This document shows positions 1-7,020 of a DNA stretch of 11,290 nt, one piece after another (position 1 is the stretch's first letter; each line of letters begins with the position of its first letter). Both the position numbers and the translations under genes were made by a program. Source of the DNA: Saprospiraceae bacterium (GTDB lineage: Bacteria; Bacteroidota; Bacteroidia; Chitinophagales; Saprospiraceae); NCBI GenBank assembly GCA_020850025.1, contig JADZFI010000170.1:1-11290 (forward strand). Reading direction: 5' to 3'. Under the pieces are notes generated by a model. It was not told where the DNA came from. It did not search any database and saw only the letters and a program-made list of their open reading frames with translations.

Positions 1-216
1 GATTTCGACAATCGTATCGTTCAGTTAAACCGTCAGGCGCCAGTGATCGTGTACGACGAATCAAGTACCGTAAGCCTAAAAGCAGCTGAGCGCATGAAAG
101 CGCTCGGTTTTGTACGAATCTATGAACTGGCCGGCGGCATTTACAGTTGGGCCCGCGACGGGAAAACACTGGTGTCGGGCGGGGTTGGCATAGACTCAAC
201 CGTGATTTTGAAATAA
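1..216 (+). CDS. Rhodanese-like domain protein, C-terminal end (partial)
   Basis: The reading frame is open from base 1 to a TAA at 214-216 and gives the last 71 residues of a protein whose start lies outside the window. The pattern PVIVYD, then KAAERMKALGF, then YELAGGIYSWARDG matches the second half of a rhodanese (sulfurtransferase) domain: the strand leading to the active-site loop, the following helix, and the conserved L.GG...W motif. In active rhodaneses the loop starts with Cys directly after the VY strand. Here residue 19 of the visible part is Asp (codon 55-57), and the following Gly/Arg pattern is also lost. The domain is therefore probably not a sulfurtransferase and may be a binding or structural domain. 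The gene lies 36 bases upstream of the DUF58 gene on the same strand, so co-transcription is possible. Family assignment is fairly sure; the role is unknown. Confidence 0.75.
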   Translation, partial: DFDNRIVQLNRQAPVIVYDESSTVSLKAAERMKALGFVRIYELAGGIYSWARDGKTLVSGGVGIDSTVILK

Positions 217-219
217 TTT

Positions 220-244
220 CCGGACTCAAACACAGGCGGTCCGG
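220..244 (+). other. Short GC-rich inverted repeat between the rhodanese and DUF58 genes
   Basis: CCGGAC at 220-225 is a perfect inverted match to GTCCGG at 239-244, with a 13-base loop. It occupies most of the 36-base gap and ends 8 bases before the DUF58 start codon. No T-run follows, so it is not an obvious intrinsic terminator. It could affect ribosome access to the DUF58 start, or be chance in GC-rich DNA. Confidence 0.25.
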
Positions 245-252
245 TTCCAGCT

Positions 253-1119
253 ATGGAAGAACTGATCAAAAAAGTCCGCAAGATTGAGATCAAAACCCGC
301 CGGATCACGCGCAACCTGTTTACAGGAGGCTATCACAGCGCCTTCAAAGGGCGCGGCATGTCGTTCAGCGAGGTAAGGCAATATCAGTTCGGCGACGACG
401 TCCGGGATATTGACTGGAACGTAACTGCCCGCACTGGCGAACCCCATATCAAAATCTTTGAAGAAGAACGGGAGCTTACCGTTATGCTGATGGTCGACAT
501 TAGCGGCTCCTCTTTTTTCGGCACCACCGGCCAGTGGAAACAGGAATTACTCACCGAGATCTGTGCCCTGCTGGCTTTTAGCGCCGATGCCAATAACGAC
601 AAGGTTGGGCTTCTCCTGTTCTCGGATCAACCTGAGCTGTACATCGCGCCTAAAAAAGGCCGACAACATACCCTGCGCCTTATCCGCGAATTGTTGAATG
701 TTCAGCCGGCAGACCGGGGCACCGATCTGGCTGCTGCTGTCCAGTTTGTGCGCAATGTGCTCAAGAAAAAAAGCGTCTGCTTTCTTTTGTCCGACTTCCA
801 GACTTCCGGCTTCGAACCCGCACTCAAAACCCTGGGGCAAAAGCACGATTGCGTGGGCATTCATTGCTGGGACGAACGGGAACGCCACCTCCCTGATGTC
901 GGCCTCCTACACGTACGCGACGCCGAATCCGGCCAGATGGTGTGGATAGACACTTCCAGCCCCAAAGTGCGAAATGAATGGGCGCGCCAGTTCGATGAAC
1001 ATAGAGCAGCAGCCAAGACCGCATTCCGAAATGCAGGGGCTGATTTTTTAAGTTTGCACACCTCGGAATCCTATGCTTCCGTTTTACTCCACTTTTTTGA
1101 AAACCGGGCCAAAAAATGA
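253..1119 (+). CDS. DUF58 domain protein of the Bat/MoxR-associated cluster
   Basis: This is a 288-residue cytoplasmic-looking protein with no signal peptide or clear membrane helix. Its DUF58 signature is clear: a G.SFSEVRQYQFGDDVRDIDWN stretch around residues 36-56, then TARTGEP..K.FEEERE. A von Willebrand A-like fold follows with a MIDAS-type set: Asp82/Ser84/Ser86 (DISGS), Thr157 (GTD) and Asp181 (SDF). DUF58 proteins are typically encoded with MoxR AAA+ ATPases and VWA membrane proteins, and are thought to act with them in protein complex assembly or envelope stress. No MoxR gene is visible, though one could lie to the left. The ATG at 253 has no strong Shine-Dalgarno but directly precedes the conserved N-terminal helix. 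The 3' end overlaps the next gene by ATGA (1116-1119), suggesting translational coupling. Family is sure; the cellular role is inferred from context. Confidence 0.92.
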   Translation: MEELIKKVRKIEIKTRRITRNLFTGGYHSAFKGRGMSFSEVRQYQFGDDVRDIDWNVTARTGEPHIKIFEEERELTVMLMVDISGSSFFGTTGQWKQELLTEICALLAFSADANNDKVGLLLFSDQPELYIAPKKGRQHTLRLIRELLNVQPADRGTDLAAAVQFVRNVLKKKSVCFLLSDFQTSGFEPALKTLGQKHDCVGIHCWDERERHLPDVGLLHVRDAESGQMVWIDTSSPKVRNEWARQFDEHRAAAKTAFRNAGADFLSLHTSESYASVLLHFFENRAKK

Positions 1120-2051
1120 GTAAAGCAAGCTTATTGTGGCAAAAAATTGCGTGTATAGCCTCTTGTCTGGCAGCTTTCAGCAGCCAGGCACAAGTGGTGC
1201 TTTCCGCCGATAGCACCCGGGTGGAAACAGGCAATGCCCTGACTCTTTATCTCCGCTACCCCTCCCAACTTGGGAAACCCTCCGACTCGCTCACTTTCGG
1301 CGCCTGGTCAGAAGTGCTTCCAACTGAGAACATCATTGAACAAAGTGAGTGGACGGCCTCCAACGACGCATTCTACGGCAAGAGCCTGACGGTTCTTTTT
1401 TTTGATGAGGACACCCTGCATTTGCCGCCTTTATCCGTTGGACTGCGAAACGGGAAACAGCTCCTGACCAATGAACTGGAATTGATCGTCACAGCCACCC
1501 CTTCGCCCGACGATCTGAACGACATGGCGCCCATCAAGGATATTCACCGCGAACCGGCCGACTGGACTGATTATCTGCCCTGGATATTGGGCGTTCTGGC
1601 AGTACTGGCTCTGTTGGGGCTGGTATATTATTTGGTGAGCAGACAACAAAAAGCCCGGGTACTCAGCAGGTCTATGGCGCTTCCGCCTCACGAACTGGCC
1701 TTGAAAAAACTGGAAGCCCTGAAAGGGAAAAACCTGATTGCTGCAGGACAGATCAAGGAGCATTATGCAGCGCTAACCGATATTTTGCGGGAATATCTGG
1801 AAAAACGATTTGAGGTGCCGGCATTGGAATCCACTACCCCTGAAACCATGCTGGCGCTTGGGAACAGTTCTTTTCCCGACACACTTTTGGCGCCTCTGCA
1901 GCAGTTGCTCGAACAGGCGGACCTGGCAAAGTTTGCGCGCATTGTTCCAGAGCCAGCTTTCCATGATGAGTCTTTTATGCTAGCCCAGCAGTTGATCCTG
2001 GAAACCCAGGCACTCGCCCACCCCGATCACCCTGAATCTACGGAATCATGA
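1116..2051 (+). CDS. Single-pass membrane protein of the Bat cluster (BatD/DUF4381-like position)
   Basis: The 311-residue product starts with a signal peptide (hydrophobic stretch to about residue 22, likely cleavage after SSQAQ). A beta-rich extracytoplasmic region of about 125 residues follows (VVLSADSTRVETGNALTLYL...). One membrane helix spans about residues 155-174 (WILGVLAVLALLGLVYYLV). The rest is a helical cytoplasmic domain with the motif LPPHELALKKLEAL and IKEHYAALTDILREYLEKRF, followed by TTPETM. That tail pattern is typical of the BatD/DUF4381-like proteins encoded between DUF58 and VWA genes in Bacteroidota. The gene overlaps both neighbours by four bases (ATGA at 1116-1119 and 2048-2051), so the three products are probably made in fixed ratio and may form one complex at the inner membrane. 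The exact function is unknown; the family call rests on layout and tail motif. Confidence 0.85.
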   Translation: MSKASLLWQKIACIASCLAAFSSQAQVVLSADSTRVETGNALTLYLRYPSQLGKPSDSLTFGAWSEVLPTENIIEQSEWTASNDAFYGKSLTVLFFDEDTLHLPPLSVGLRNGKQLLTNELELIVTATPSPDDLNDMAPIKDIHREPADWTDYLPWILGVLAVLALLGLVYYLVSRQQKARVLSRSMALPPHELALKKLEALKGKNLIAAGQIKEHYAALTDILREYLEKRFEVPALESTTPETMLALGNSSFPDTLLAPLQQLLEQADLAKFARIVPEPAFHDESFMLAQQLILETQALAHPDHPESTES

Positions 2052-3019
2052 CCCTGGCAGCACCACTCTGGTTATTATGGTTGCTGCCGCTCGCCTGGTT
2101 AATCCGGCACAAACAGCAACAGAATTCCTTCCGACTTCCGCGGGCAGCCTCTGGCGCCGTAGGCGGAAGTTGGCGTTCCAGCGTTAAAGCGCGTATTCTC
2201 TGGCTTCGATGGATAACTCTGGCTTTGCTCATTATCGCCATGGCGCGCCCGCAGCTAAAATGGAACGAAGAAAAAATCAAGGCTGATGCACTCGATATAG
2301 TGCTGAGCATGGATATCTCTCCCTCTATGCTCAGCCGGGATTTTGAACCGGACCGGCTCACCGTGTCCAAGCAGGTGGCAGCAGATTTTGTAGAGAACCG
2401 ACCGCACGACCGCATTGGCCTGGTCGCTTTTTCCGCAGAGGCTTTTACCCAGTGCCCGCTCACTACTGACAAAAAAGTGGTGAAATCTTTCATTCAGGAA
2501 CTCACCGTGGGTCGCCTGGAAGACGGAACGGCCATTGGTATGGGGCTCGCTACTGCCGTAAACCGCTTGAAAGACAGTCCCTCCAAAAGCAAGGTAGTGG
2601 TGTTGATCACCGATGGCGAAAACAACGCCGGTTACATTGCCCCTGTGCAGGCCGCCGAAATGGCCCAAACCCTGGGCATTCGGGTGTATACGGTGGGTAT
2701 TGGCACGGAAGGCGTAGTGATGTCGCCCGCCCAGCGCAATCAGGATGGCTCCTACAGCTTTGCCCCCAGATATATGCGATTTGATACAGAGTTGTTGGAA
2801 GAAATGGCGGCAGCAACAGGCGGCAAGTTCTACCGCGCCCGCTCGGAGCGCGATTTGAAGTACATCTATGGTGAAATAGATCGCCTGGAAAAAACAAAAA
2901 TCGAGGTAACCACCATCCGCCGCACCACCGATTATTTCCACTGGTTGGTCGGTGCAGCCGTTGTATTCCTGTTGCTGGAATTATTGAGCGCCTGGATATT
3001 CTTTCGTTCAGTTAATTGA
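2048..3019 (+). CDS. batA: VWA-domain membrane protein, BatA type
   Basis: The 323-residue protein has two N-terminal membrane helices (about residues 1-19 and 50-66), a VWA domain (about 82-275) and a C-terminal membrane helix (about 299-318), the usual BatA layout and length. A complete MIDAS metal site is visible: Asp89-x-Ser91-x-Ser93 (MDISPS), Thr161 in EDGTAIGMGLA, and Asp189 in LITDGENN. The conserved ARPQ motif sits between helix 2 and the VWA domain. Bat proteins were named after a Bacteroides aerotolerance locus and are linked to stress tolerance and envelope assembly, but their molecular activity is not settled. The start overlaps the preceding stop (ATGA). In many Bacteroidota batB, batC, batD and batE follow; here the operon ends at a palindromic repeat whose first bases (TTGACGG) provide the TGA stop. 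Family is sure; batA rather than batB is chosen from position after the DUF58/anchor pair. Confidence 0.9.
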   Translation: MTLAAPLWLLWLLPLAWLIRHKQQQNSFRLPRAASGAVGGSWRSSVKARILWLRWITLALLIIAMARPQLKWNEEKIKADALDIVLSMDISPSMLSRDFEPDRLTVSKQVAADFVENRPHDRIGLVAFSAEAFTQCPLTTDKKVVKSFIQELTVGRLEDGTAIGMGLATAVNRLKDSPSKSKVVVLITDGENNAGYIAPVQAAEMAQTLGIRVYTVGIGTEGVVMSPAQRNQDGSYSFAPRYMRFDTELLEEMAAATGGKFYRARSERDLKYIYGEIDRLEKTKIEVTTIRRTTDYFHWLVGAAVVFLLLELLSAWIFFRSVN

Positions 3020-3107
3020 CGGCTTACGGTAGACGGTAGACGGCTTACGGTAGACGGTGTCACAGGCTCAAAGCCATAAGCCGTCAACCGTAAGCCGTTT
3101 ACCGTTG
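3017..3107. repeat. Heptad-built palindromic element A between convergent genes
   Basis: The left side is a run of ACGGNNN units (NNN = CTT, TAG or TGT) from 3019 to about 3060, including an exact 20-base direct repeat (3018-3037 and 3039-3058) at a 21-base offset, three heptads. Bases 3033-3057 form an inverted repeat with 3081-3105: 25 positions with 2 mismatches. The 23-base loop contains a mini-stem, GGCT (3065-3068) with AGCC (3072-3075). The element fills the convergent gap between the VWA gene and the TPR gene and contains both stop codons (TGA at 3017-3019, and TTA on this strand at 3099-3101). Such a stem can act as a bidirectional transcription terminator. It is closely related to element B at 7021. 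Confidence 0.85.
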
Positions 3108-3935
3108 CTTCTCACATTCCGCCATGAGGAATTCAGCCTTGGAGCGGAGTCGGAGATTAGGATCGTTCTCAGAGAATTTGCGTTGCAGGAAAAACTTCAG
3201 ATCCGGGATGGCCTCTGCATATCGCTTGAGATGAAAAAAGCACTCGGCACGGCGCAGGCGTGCCAGCCAGTAAATGGGTTGAACCGCCAGCGAACGCTCA
3301 ATGGTCGACTGGAAATCATGCGTAGCATTTTCCCATTCGTTTTTCAACATATATACCTTGCCACGGCCATAGAAAGGCTCAGGATTATGGGCATAGATGG
3401 CAATGCTTTTTGAAAAATCATACAACGCATCGTTGTAGTTTTTCAATTTGTAATTGACATAACCCCGGCGTTCGTAGGCCAGTGCATGCCGTTCGTATTT
3501 GGCAATGGCATTGGTCAGCGCTTCTGAAGCCTGCTCCATACCGCCCTGCTGTACCAGTTCTCTGCCACGCAAAAATTCAGACACCGCCACTTTGTCTGAT
3601 TTTGGCTCTATCAGATGCTGATCCAGTACCTGACCATTTTGTACCCACCAGGCGCCTACATTTCCGGCCAGAGCATATTGCGCTACTTCATACAACAGCG
3701 CCGTAGTGCTGCGATAACGCTTTTGCGTGCTCATCATGGTTTGCTGCGGAACATGCAAAGAAAAGCCGTCCTCATGGAACACCTGATCCGCGGTAAAGAG
3801 TACATCGGTTTTGAAATAGTTCTCCACACGGGTATTCCAGTGCTTCAATACCATTTCATAGGTTCGCTGGGAACCAAATTCAAGGTGGCCTCTGAAGACG
3901 ACCTTGAGCGGAGCGGATTGTTGTTGTGGCGTCAT
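3099..3935 (-). CDS. TPR-repeat protein with an unrecognised N-terminal domain
   Basis: From the ATG at 3935 the product is 278 residues. The frame stays open to an earlier ATG at 4049, but those 38 extra residues are not domain-like and cover the likely control region. No signal peptide or membrane helix is seen, so it is probably cytoplasmic. Residues about 118-255 form TPR-like helix pairs, including ASEALTNAIAKYERHALAYERRGYVNY, KNYNDALYDFSKSIAIY.HNPEPFYGRGKVY and RRAECFFHLKRYAEAIPDLKFFL. Residues about 10-110 (LKVVFRGHLEF...NYFKTDVLFT...FSLHVPQQ...YEVAQYALAGNVGAWWV) are a separate domain I do not recognise. The gene converges on batA and is not a Bat-operon BatC, which would be on the same strand and carry a signal or membrane segment. 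Its last two codons and stop lie inside palindromic element A. TPR proteins are usually protein-interaction scaffolds; no specific function can be assigned. Confidence 0.8.
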   Translation of the reverse strand: MTPQQQSAPLKVVFRGHLEFGSQRTYEMVLKHWNTRVENYFKTDVLFTADQVFHEDGFSLHVPQQTMMSTQKRYRSTTALLYEVAQYALAGNVGAWWVQNGQVLDQHLIEPKSDKVAVSEFLRGRELVQQGGMEQASEALTNAIAKYERHALAYERRGYVNYKLKNYNDALYDFSKSIAIYAHNPEPFYGRGKVYMLKNEWENATHDFQSTIERSLAVQPIYWLARLRRAECFFHLKRYAEAIPDLKFFLQRKFSENDPNLRLRSKAEFLMAECEKQR

Positions 3936-4435
3936 CCTGCTTGCGGTTTTTGTATGTGATGTACCTGGTTTTCTGTCGGGTAAGATTACATGAATGGTCG
4001 CAAAGGGCAATCTTATGTACGTACCGTACAAAGTTTCAAGGGCAGACACTGGTTAGCTTTTAACGGCATCATTACCTCATGCCGAAAAGTAGGGACTGTG
4101 CTGTGTACAGGCAGCACTGACTACTAAGGTGCTGCTGTGTTCTGTTATCACGAAATCTTAGAATAATGCCCTTCCGATGAGATAGCCAAAAAGAATGTTA
4201 AGAACTTCCGACTAAGACAAAGGGCCGCTTTCCCAAAAGAGCTACAAAGGTGTCGATTTTCTTTTTCCTGTGCAAGCCTTAAAGATAATTTTATAAAAAA
4301 AACTTTTTGTTTTATTAAAAAATAAACAATTTTCTTCTAAATACCATTTAAAAAAGGTCGGTAAACCAAATAAATAGTAAGGAGTCTGCTCATTTGCCCG
4401 GTTTTTGCGATTCCGCATGGAAAAATCTTGTCTGA
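3936..4435. other. Gene-free stretch between the flavoprotein and TPR genes
   Basis: These 500 bases hold no convincing gene on either strand. Both flanking genes are on the - strand, so the region should hold the 3' end of the flavoprotein transcript and the promoter of the TPR gene. Visible content: a small palindrome at 4016-4030, two overlapping and mutually exclusive GTGCTG/CAGCAC hairpins at 4098-4135, and a very AT-rich island at about 4280-4375 in an otherwise mixed-composition window. The island contains runs of A and T with an ATAAAA/TTTTAT inverted pair (4293-4298 and 4310-4315), possibly part of a terminator or an AT-rich promoter-upstream region. No tRNA-like or rRNA-like fold was recognised by eye. 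Confidence 0.6.
4016..4036 (-). promoter_or_regulatory. Palindromic operator candidate with weak -7 box, upstream of the TPR gene
   Basis: TGTACG-TAC-CGTACA (4016-4030) is a perfect 6-3-6 inverted repeat about 80 bases upstream of the TPR start at 3935. On the - strand it directly follows AAACTTTG (4036-4029), which matches the Bacteroidota TANNTTTG box at 7 of 8 positions; no TTG lies 17-23 bases upstream. A dyad overlapping the predicted transcription start is the usual place for a repressor site. This is inference from position only. Confidence 0.25.
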
Positions 4436-5632
4436 TCAGGCACTCATGGCCTGCCCGGCAAGAAAACCGCCGGTCCAGGCTGCCTGAAAATTGAATCCGC
4501 CTGTTATGGCGTCAATATCCAGCACTTCGCCAGCCATATAGAGATTGGGACAAACCTTGCTTTCAAAGGTTTGAAACTGTATTTCCTTGAGCGACACCCC
4601 GCCGGCCGTTACAAACTCCTCTTTGAAAGTGCTTTTTCCCGTAATTTGAAAGGTTGCGGAGGTTAATTGCAGATGCAATGCCTGCCAATCTGTTTTACTC
4701 AAATCTGCCCATCTTTTTACGGAATCAATGCCGGCGCCCTCCACCAGGCGCTGCCACAATCTGGCCGGCAAACCAAACATAGCGTGGTTGGCCACCTGTT
4801 TTTTGCCGTGTTCCAGCCTGTTTTGTTGAAGCGCCTCCATCACCTCCGGGCCACTCTGGGTGCCGGCAAAATCCACCTCAAGCGGAAACTTATAGGCCAG
4901 AGTTGCCAACTCACGGGCGCCCCAGGCAGAGAGCCGCAAAACAGCCGGACCACTCAAGCCCCAGTGCGTAACCAGAAGGGGCCCCTGCGATTTGAGTCGG
5001 GTGCCCGGAACCCTTAGTTCCACCTGGGCAACCGATACTCCGGCGAGATCGCGAAGGCGCGTATCTTTTGTGTTGAATGTGAACAAACTTGGCGCCGGAG
5101 AAACGATCTGGTGCCCTAGGCCGCGCAGTTTTTCCCACATGGCAGGATTACTGCCACTAGCCACCATCACTTTGTCGAATGTTTCAGAACCCACGCGCCA
5201 GGCGCCATCGGGTAAAGGCTCGAGTTGGTCTACCCGGGCGCCGAGCCGCACCTCCACACCCGCCCGGAAAGCGGAGCGCTCCAGGCAATCCACTATGGTT
5301 TGGGAAGAATCGGTTACGGGGAACATGCGGCCGTCGGACTCGGTTTTGAGGTTTACCCCCCTGCGTGCATACCATTCTACGGTCTGTTCCGGACCAAATT
5401 GCAGGAAAGGGCCGAGCAATTCCCGACTGCCGCGCGGGTAGTTTTTTACCAATTCCCGGGCATCGAAGCAGGCGTGGGTAACATTACAGCGACCGCCGCC
5501 GCTGATGCGAACTTTTTCCAGCACGTTCTTGCCGCGCTCGAAAATAACTACCTTACATTCAGGATTGGATTCGGCAGCGGTGATGGCGGCAAAAAAGCCG
5601 GCCGCTCCGCCCCCGATGATGGCAATGTTCAT
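4436..5632 (-). CDS. HI0933/BaiN-type FAD-dependent oxidoreductase (flavoprotein)
   Basis: From the ATG at 5632 the product is 398 residues, the usual length for this family. It begins at once with the FAD-binding Rossmann motif MNIAIIGGGAAGFFAA and then E-R-G-K (about 32-35). Family-specific blocks follow: KVRISGGGRCNVTHA (about 40-54), the GPFLQFGPEQT region, SDGRMFPVTDSS, and the C-terminal second FAD motif LYMAGEVLDIDAITGGFNFQAAWTGGFLAG. The frame stays open a further 27 codons upstream, but that part lies inside hemA and has no homology features. The ATG overlaps the hemA TGA (ATGA, 5629-5632), indicating one operon and coupled translation. Members of the HI0933 family (YhiN, BaiN) are predicted NAD(P)/FAD oxidoreductases; most lack a known substrate. 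Family is very sure; the reaction is unknown. A link with tetrapyrrole synthesis is only suggested by the operon. Confidence 0.92.
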   Translation of the reverse strand: MNIAIIGGGAAGFFAAITAAESNPECKVVIFERGKNVLEKVRISGGGRCNVTHACFDARELVKNYPRGSRELLGPFLQFGPEQTVEWYARRGVNLKTESDGRMFPVTDSSQTIVDCLERSAFRAGVEVRLGARVDQLEPLPDGAWRVGSETFDKVMVASGSNPAMWEKLRGLGHQIVSPAPSLFTFNTKDTRLRDLAGVSVAQVELRVPGTRLKSQGPLLVTHWGLSGPAVLRLSAWGARELATLAYKFPLEVDFAGTQSGPEVMEALQQNRLEHGKKQVANHAMFGLPARLWQRLVEGAGIDSVKRWADLSKTDWQALHLQLTSATFQITGKSTFKEEFVTAGGVSLKEIQFQTFESKVCPNLYMAGEVLDIDAITGGFNFQAAWTGGFLAGQAMSA

Positions 5633-6888
5633 GCAGGCAAAGATACCTGCTTGCGTTGCTTTCTTCCACGCAGCGCCACTTCTTTGGCAGCTTTGATGGG
5701 AATGGCCACACATTTTTTCTCCATGTAGCCCAGCATGCGCAACACGAGTTCCTGCGCCTGCGGATCCAACTGGGAGAATTCCCGACCGTACACCTCATTC
5801 AGGGCGCGCTCTTTAACGGCTTTTACTTCCTCAGGAATGTGCGCCAAAGCGCGTTCCACCTGACGCTCGTGCCAGCGATCGCGGAAGGCGTAAATGCGCT
5901 CCTGGATGAGCCCGGCCGCTTTTTCGCGTTCTTGTTCGCGGTAGGCGAGGTTTTGATTGGCCGTTTCTTTCAGCCCCTCAATTTCAATGTAGGTCATTGG
6001 AAACTGCTGTGTGGTTTCCCGGGCAACATTGTGCGGAATGGAGAGGTCTACTACCACCTTCTTGTCGGTTTCGCCGGCCAAAAGCTGCTGATACAGTTCG
6101 GGGGTAATGATGGCAGAAGTAGCGCCAGTACAAACCACCAGCGCATCAAAGCCTTCAGAGTAGAAAGCCAGCTCATCGAGCGATAAAGCGCGCCACTGAT
6201 GGGTGGCAGCGAGTGCTTCTGCTTTTGCAAAGGTGCGGTTAAAGACGGTAACGTTGCGATAGCCGGCTTTCACCAAAAACTTGGCATAAAGGCTGTTCGT
6301 TTCGCCGGCGCCCACCAGCAAAATGCGGGCATTGGGCCGGAGTCCGGTTTTTTGCATCTCACCGAATGCCAGGGCCACTACGCTGAGCGCCTTTCGACCA
6401 ATGCCGGTGTGTGTATAAATTTCTTTGGCGGTTTCGATGGTGAATCCCATCAGCAGGCGCAGGTGATCGCCTGTGAGTTGCCAGCTTTTGCATTGATCGT
6501 AAGCCTGGCGTAATTGCCGGATGATTTCGCGTTCTCCCACCACCAGGCTGTCCATAGAGGCGGCAACTTCCAGCAAGTGGGTCACTGCTTCGTTGCCGTG
6601 CAGCAGGCGCATACGTGCCGCTGTTTCCATCACTGTTGTTTCCGAAAGCTCCGGACGAATGTGCTGCAATACCATGCCGGGGAGCTGGGCAGACACAGGC
6701 TCCTGAGTGTAAAAAACGTAAGTAGCGCGATTGCAGGTAGCCAAATAGAGCAACTCCTCCCATCCCATGGCCGATTTCAATTGCTCCAATGTGTCAGCAG
6801 TGTTTTCGCCGGGAACAATAGCATGCGCAAGCGCCTCCAGCGGCGCATCGCGATGTGTCAGGGTTAGTATGTGAAAGCCGTCGAGCAT
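5629..6888 (-). CDS. hemA: Glutamyl-tRNA reductase
   Basis: The enzyme reduces glutamyl-tRNA(Glu) with NADPH to glutamate-1-semialdehyde, the first committed step of heme and other tetrapyrrole synthesis by the C5 route. With the ATG at 6888 it has 419 residues. The catalytic domain has THRDAP near residues 10-15 and the nucleophile Cys52 in LATCNRATYVFY. It is followed by SLVVGEREIIRQLRQAY (about 113-129) and TGIGRKALSVVALAFGEM. The NADPH Rossmann motif is ILLVGAGETN (about 189-198), with VFNRTFAKAEALA after it and VVDLSIPHNV near 279-288. A helical dimerisation tail (about 320-400) completes the family pattern. An upstream ATG at 6924 would add 12 residues, but the predicted transcription start (about 6930) and the position of Cys52 favour 6888. 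The downstream flavoprotein starts within the hemA stop codon. No hemL, hemB or hemC is nearby. Confidence 0.95.
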   Translation of the reverse strand: MLDGFHILTLTHRDAPLEALAHAIVPGENTADTLEQLKSAMGWEELLYLATCNRATYVFYTQEPVSAQLPGMVLQHIRPELSETTVMETAARMRLLHGNEAVTHLLEVAASMDSLVVGEREIIRQLRQAYDQCKSWQLTGDHLRLLMGFTIETAKEIYTHTGIGRKALSVVALAFGEMQKTGLRPNARILLVGAGETNSLYAKFLVKAGYRNVTVFNRTFAKAEALAATHQWRALSLDELAFYSEGFDALVVCTGATSAIITPELYQQLLAGETDKKVVVDLSIPHNVARETTQQFPMTYIEIEGLKETANQNLAYREQEREKAAGLIQERIYAFRDRWHERQVERALAHIPEEVKAVKERALNEVYGREFSQLDPQAQELVLRMLGYMEKKCVAIPIKAAKEVALRGRKQRKQVSLPA

Positions 6889-6934
6889 GGTCGAAAAAAC
6901 GCGGTGTTTCAGGCAGGTTTTCAAAAAAGTTGGA

Positions 6935-6963
6935 CAAAAGTACCCTTGAGCCTCCGCGTCAAT
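6935..6963 (-). promoter_or_regulatory. Bacteroidota-type promoter for hemA and the flavoprotein gene
   Basis: On the - strand, ATTG (6963-6960) and TACTTTTG (6942-6935, a perfect TANNTTTG box) are separated by 17 bases, within the 17-23 range described for Bacteroidota promoters. Transcription would start near 6930 and leave a leader of about 40 bases before the hemA ATG at 6888. This is a motif match without experimental support. Confidence 0.6.
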
Positions 6964-7020
6964 GTCATATACGTGTAAAGCAGCCGGAAAGACTCTAATT
7001 TGGAAAAAATCTAAGAACGA

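Noticed and set aside
2255..2941. 228-codon open frame on the - strand, opposite batA
   Set aside because: batA on the + strand has a complete VWA metal site and membrane helices; the antisense product has no recognisable features.
3019..3107. CRISPR-like array
   Set aside because: The units are only 7 bases with no spacers, the structure is palindromic, and no cas gene is present.
3099..3935. batC (TPR member of the Bat operon)
   Set aside because: It is on the opposite strand, lacks a signal peptide or membrane anchor, and carries an additional unrelated N-terminal domain.
3936..4049. N-terminal extension of the TPR protein to the ATG at 4049
   Set aside because: The 38 residues are not domain-like and cover a palindrome and a promoter-like box; the ATG at 3935 directly precedes the ordered domain.
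5225..6186. Open frames on the + strand opposite the flavoprotein gene and hemA
   Set aside because: They show no family motifs and lie antisense to two well-supported enzymes.
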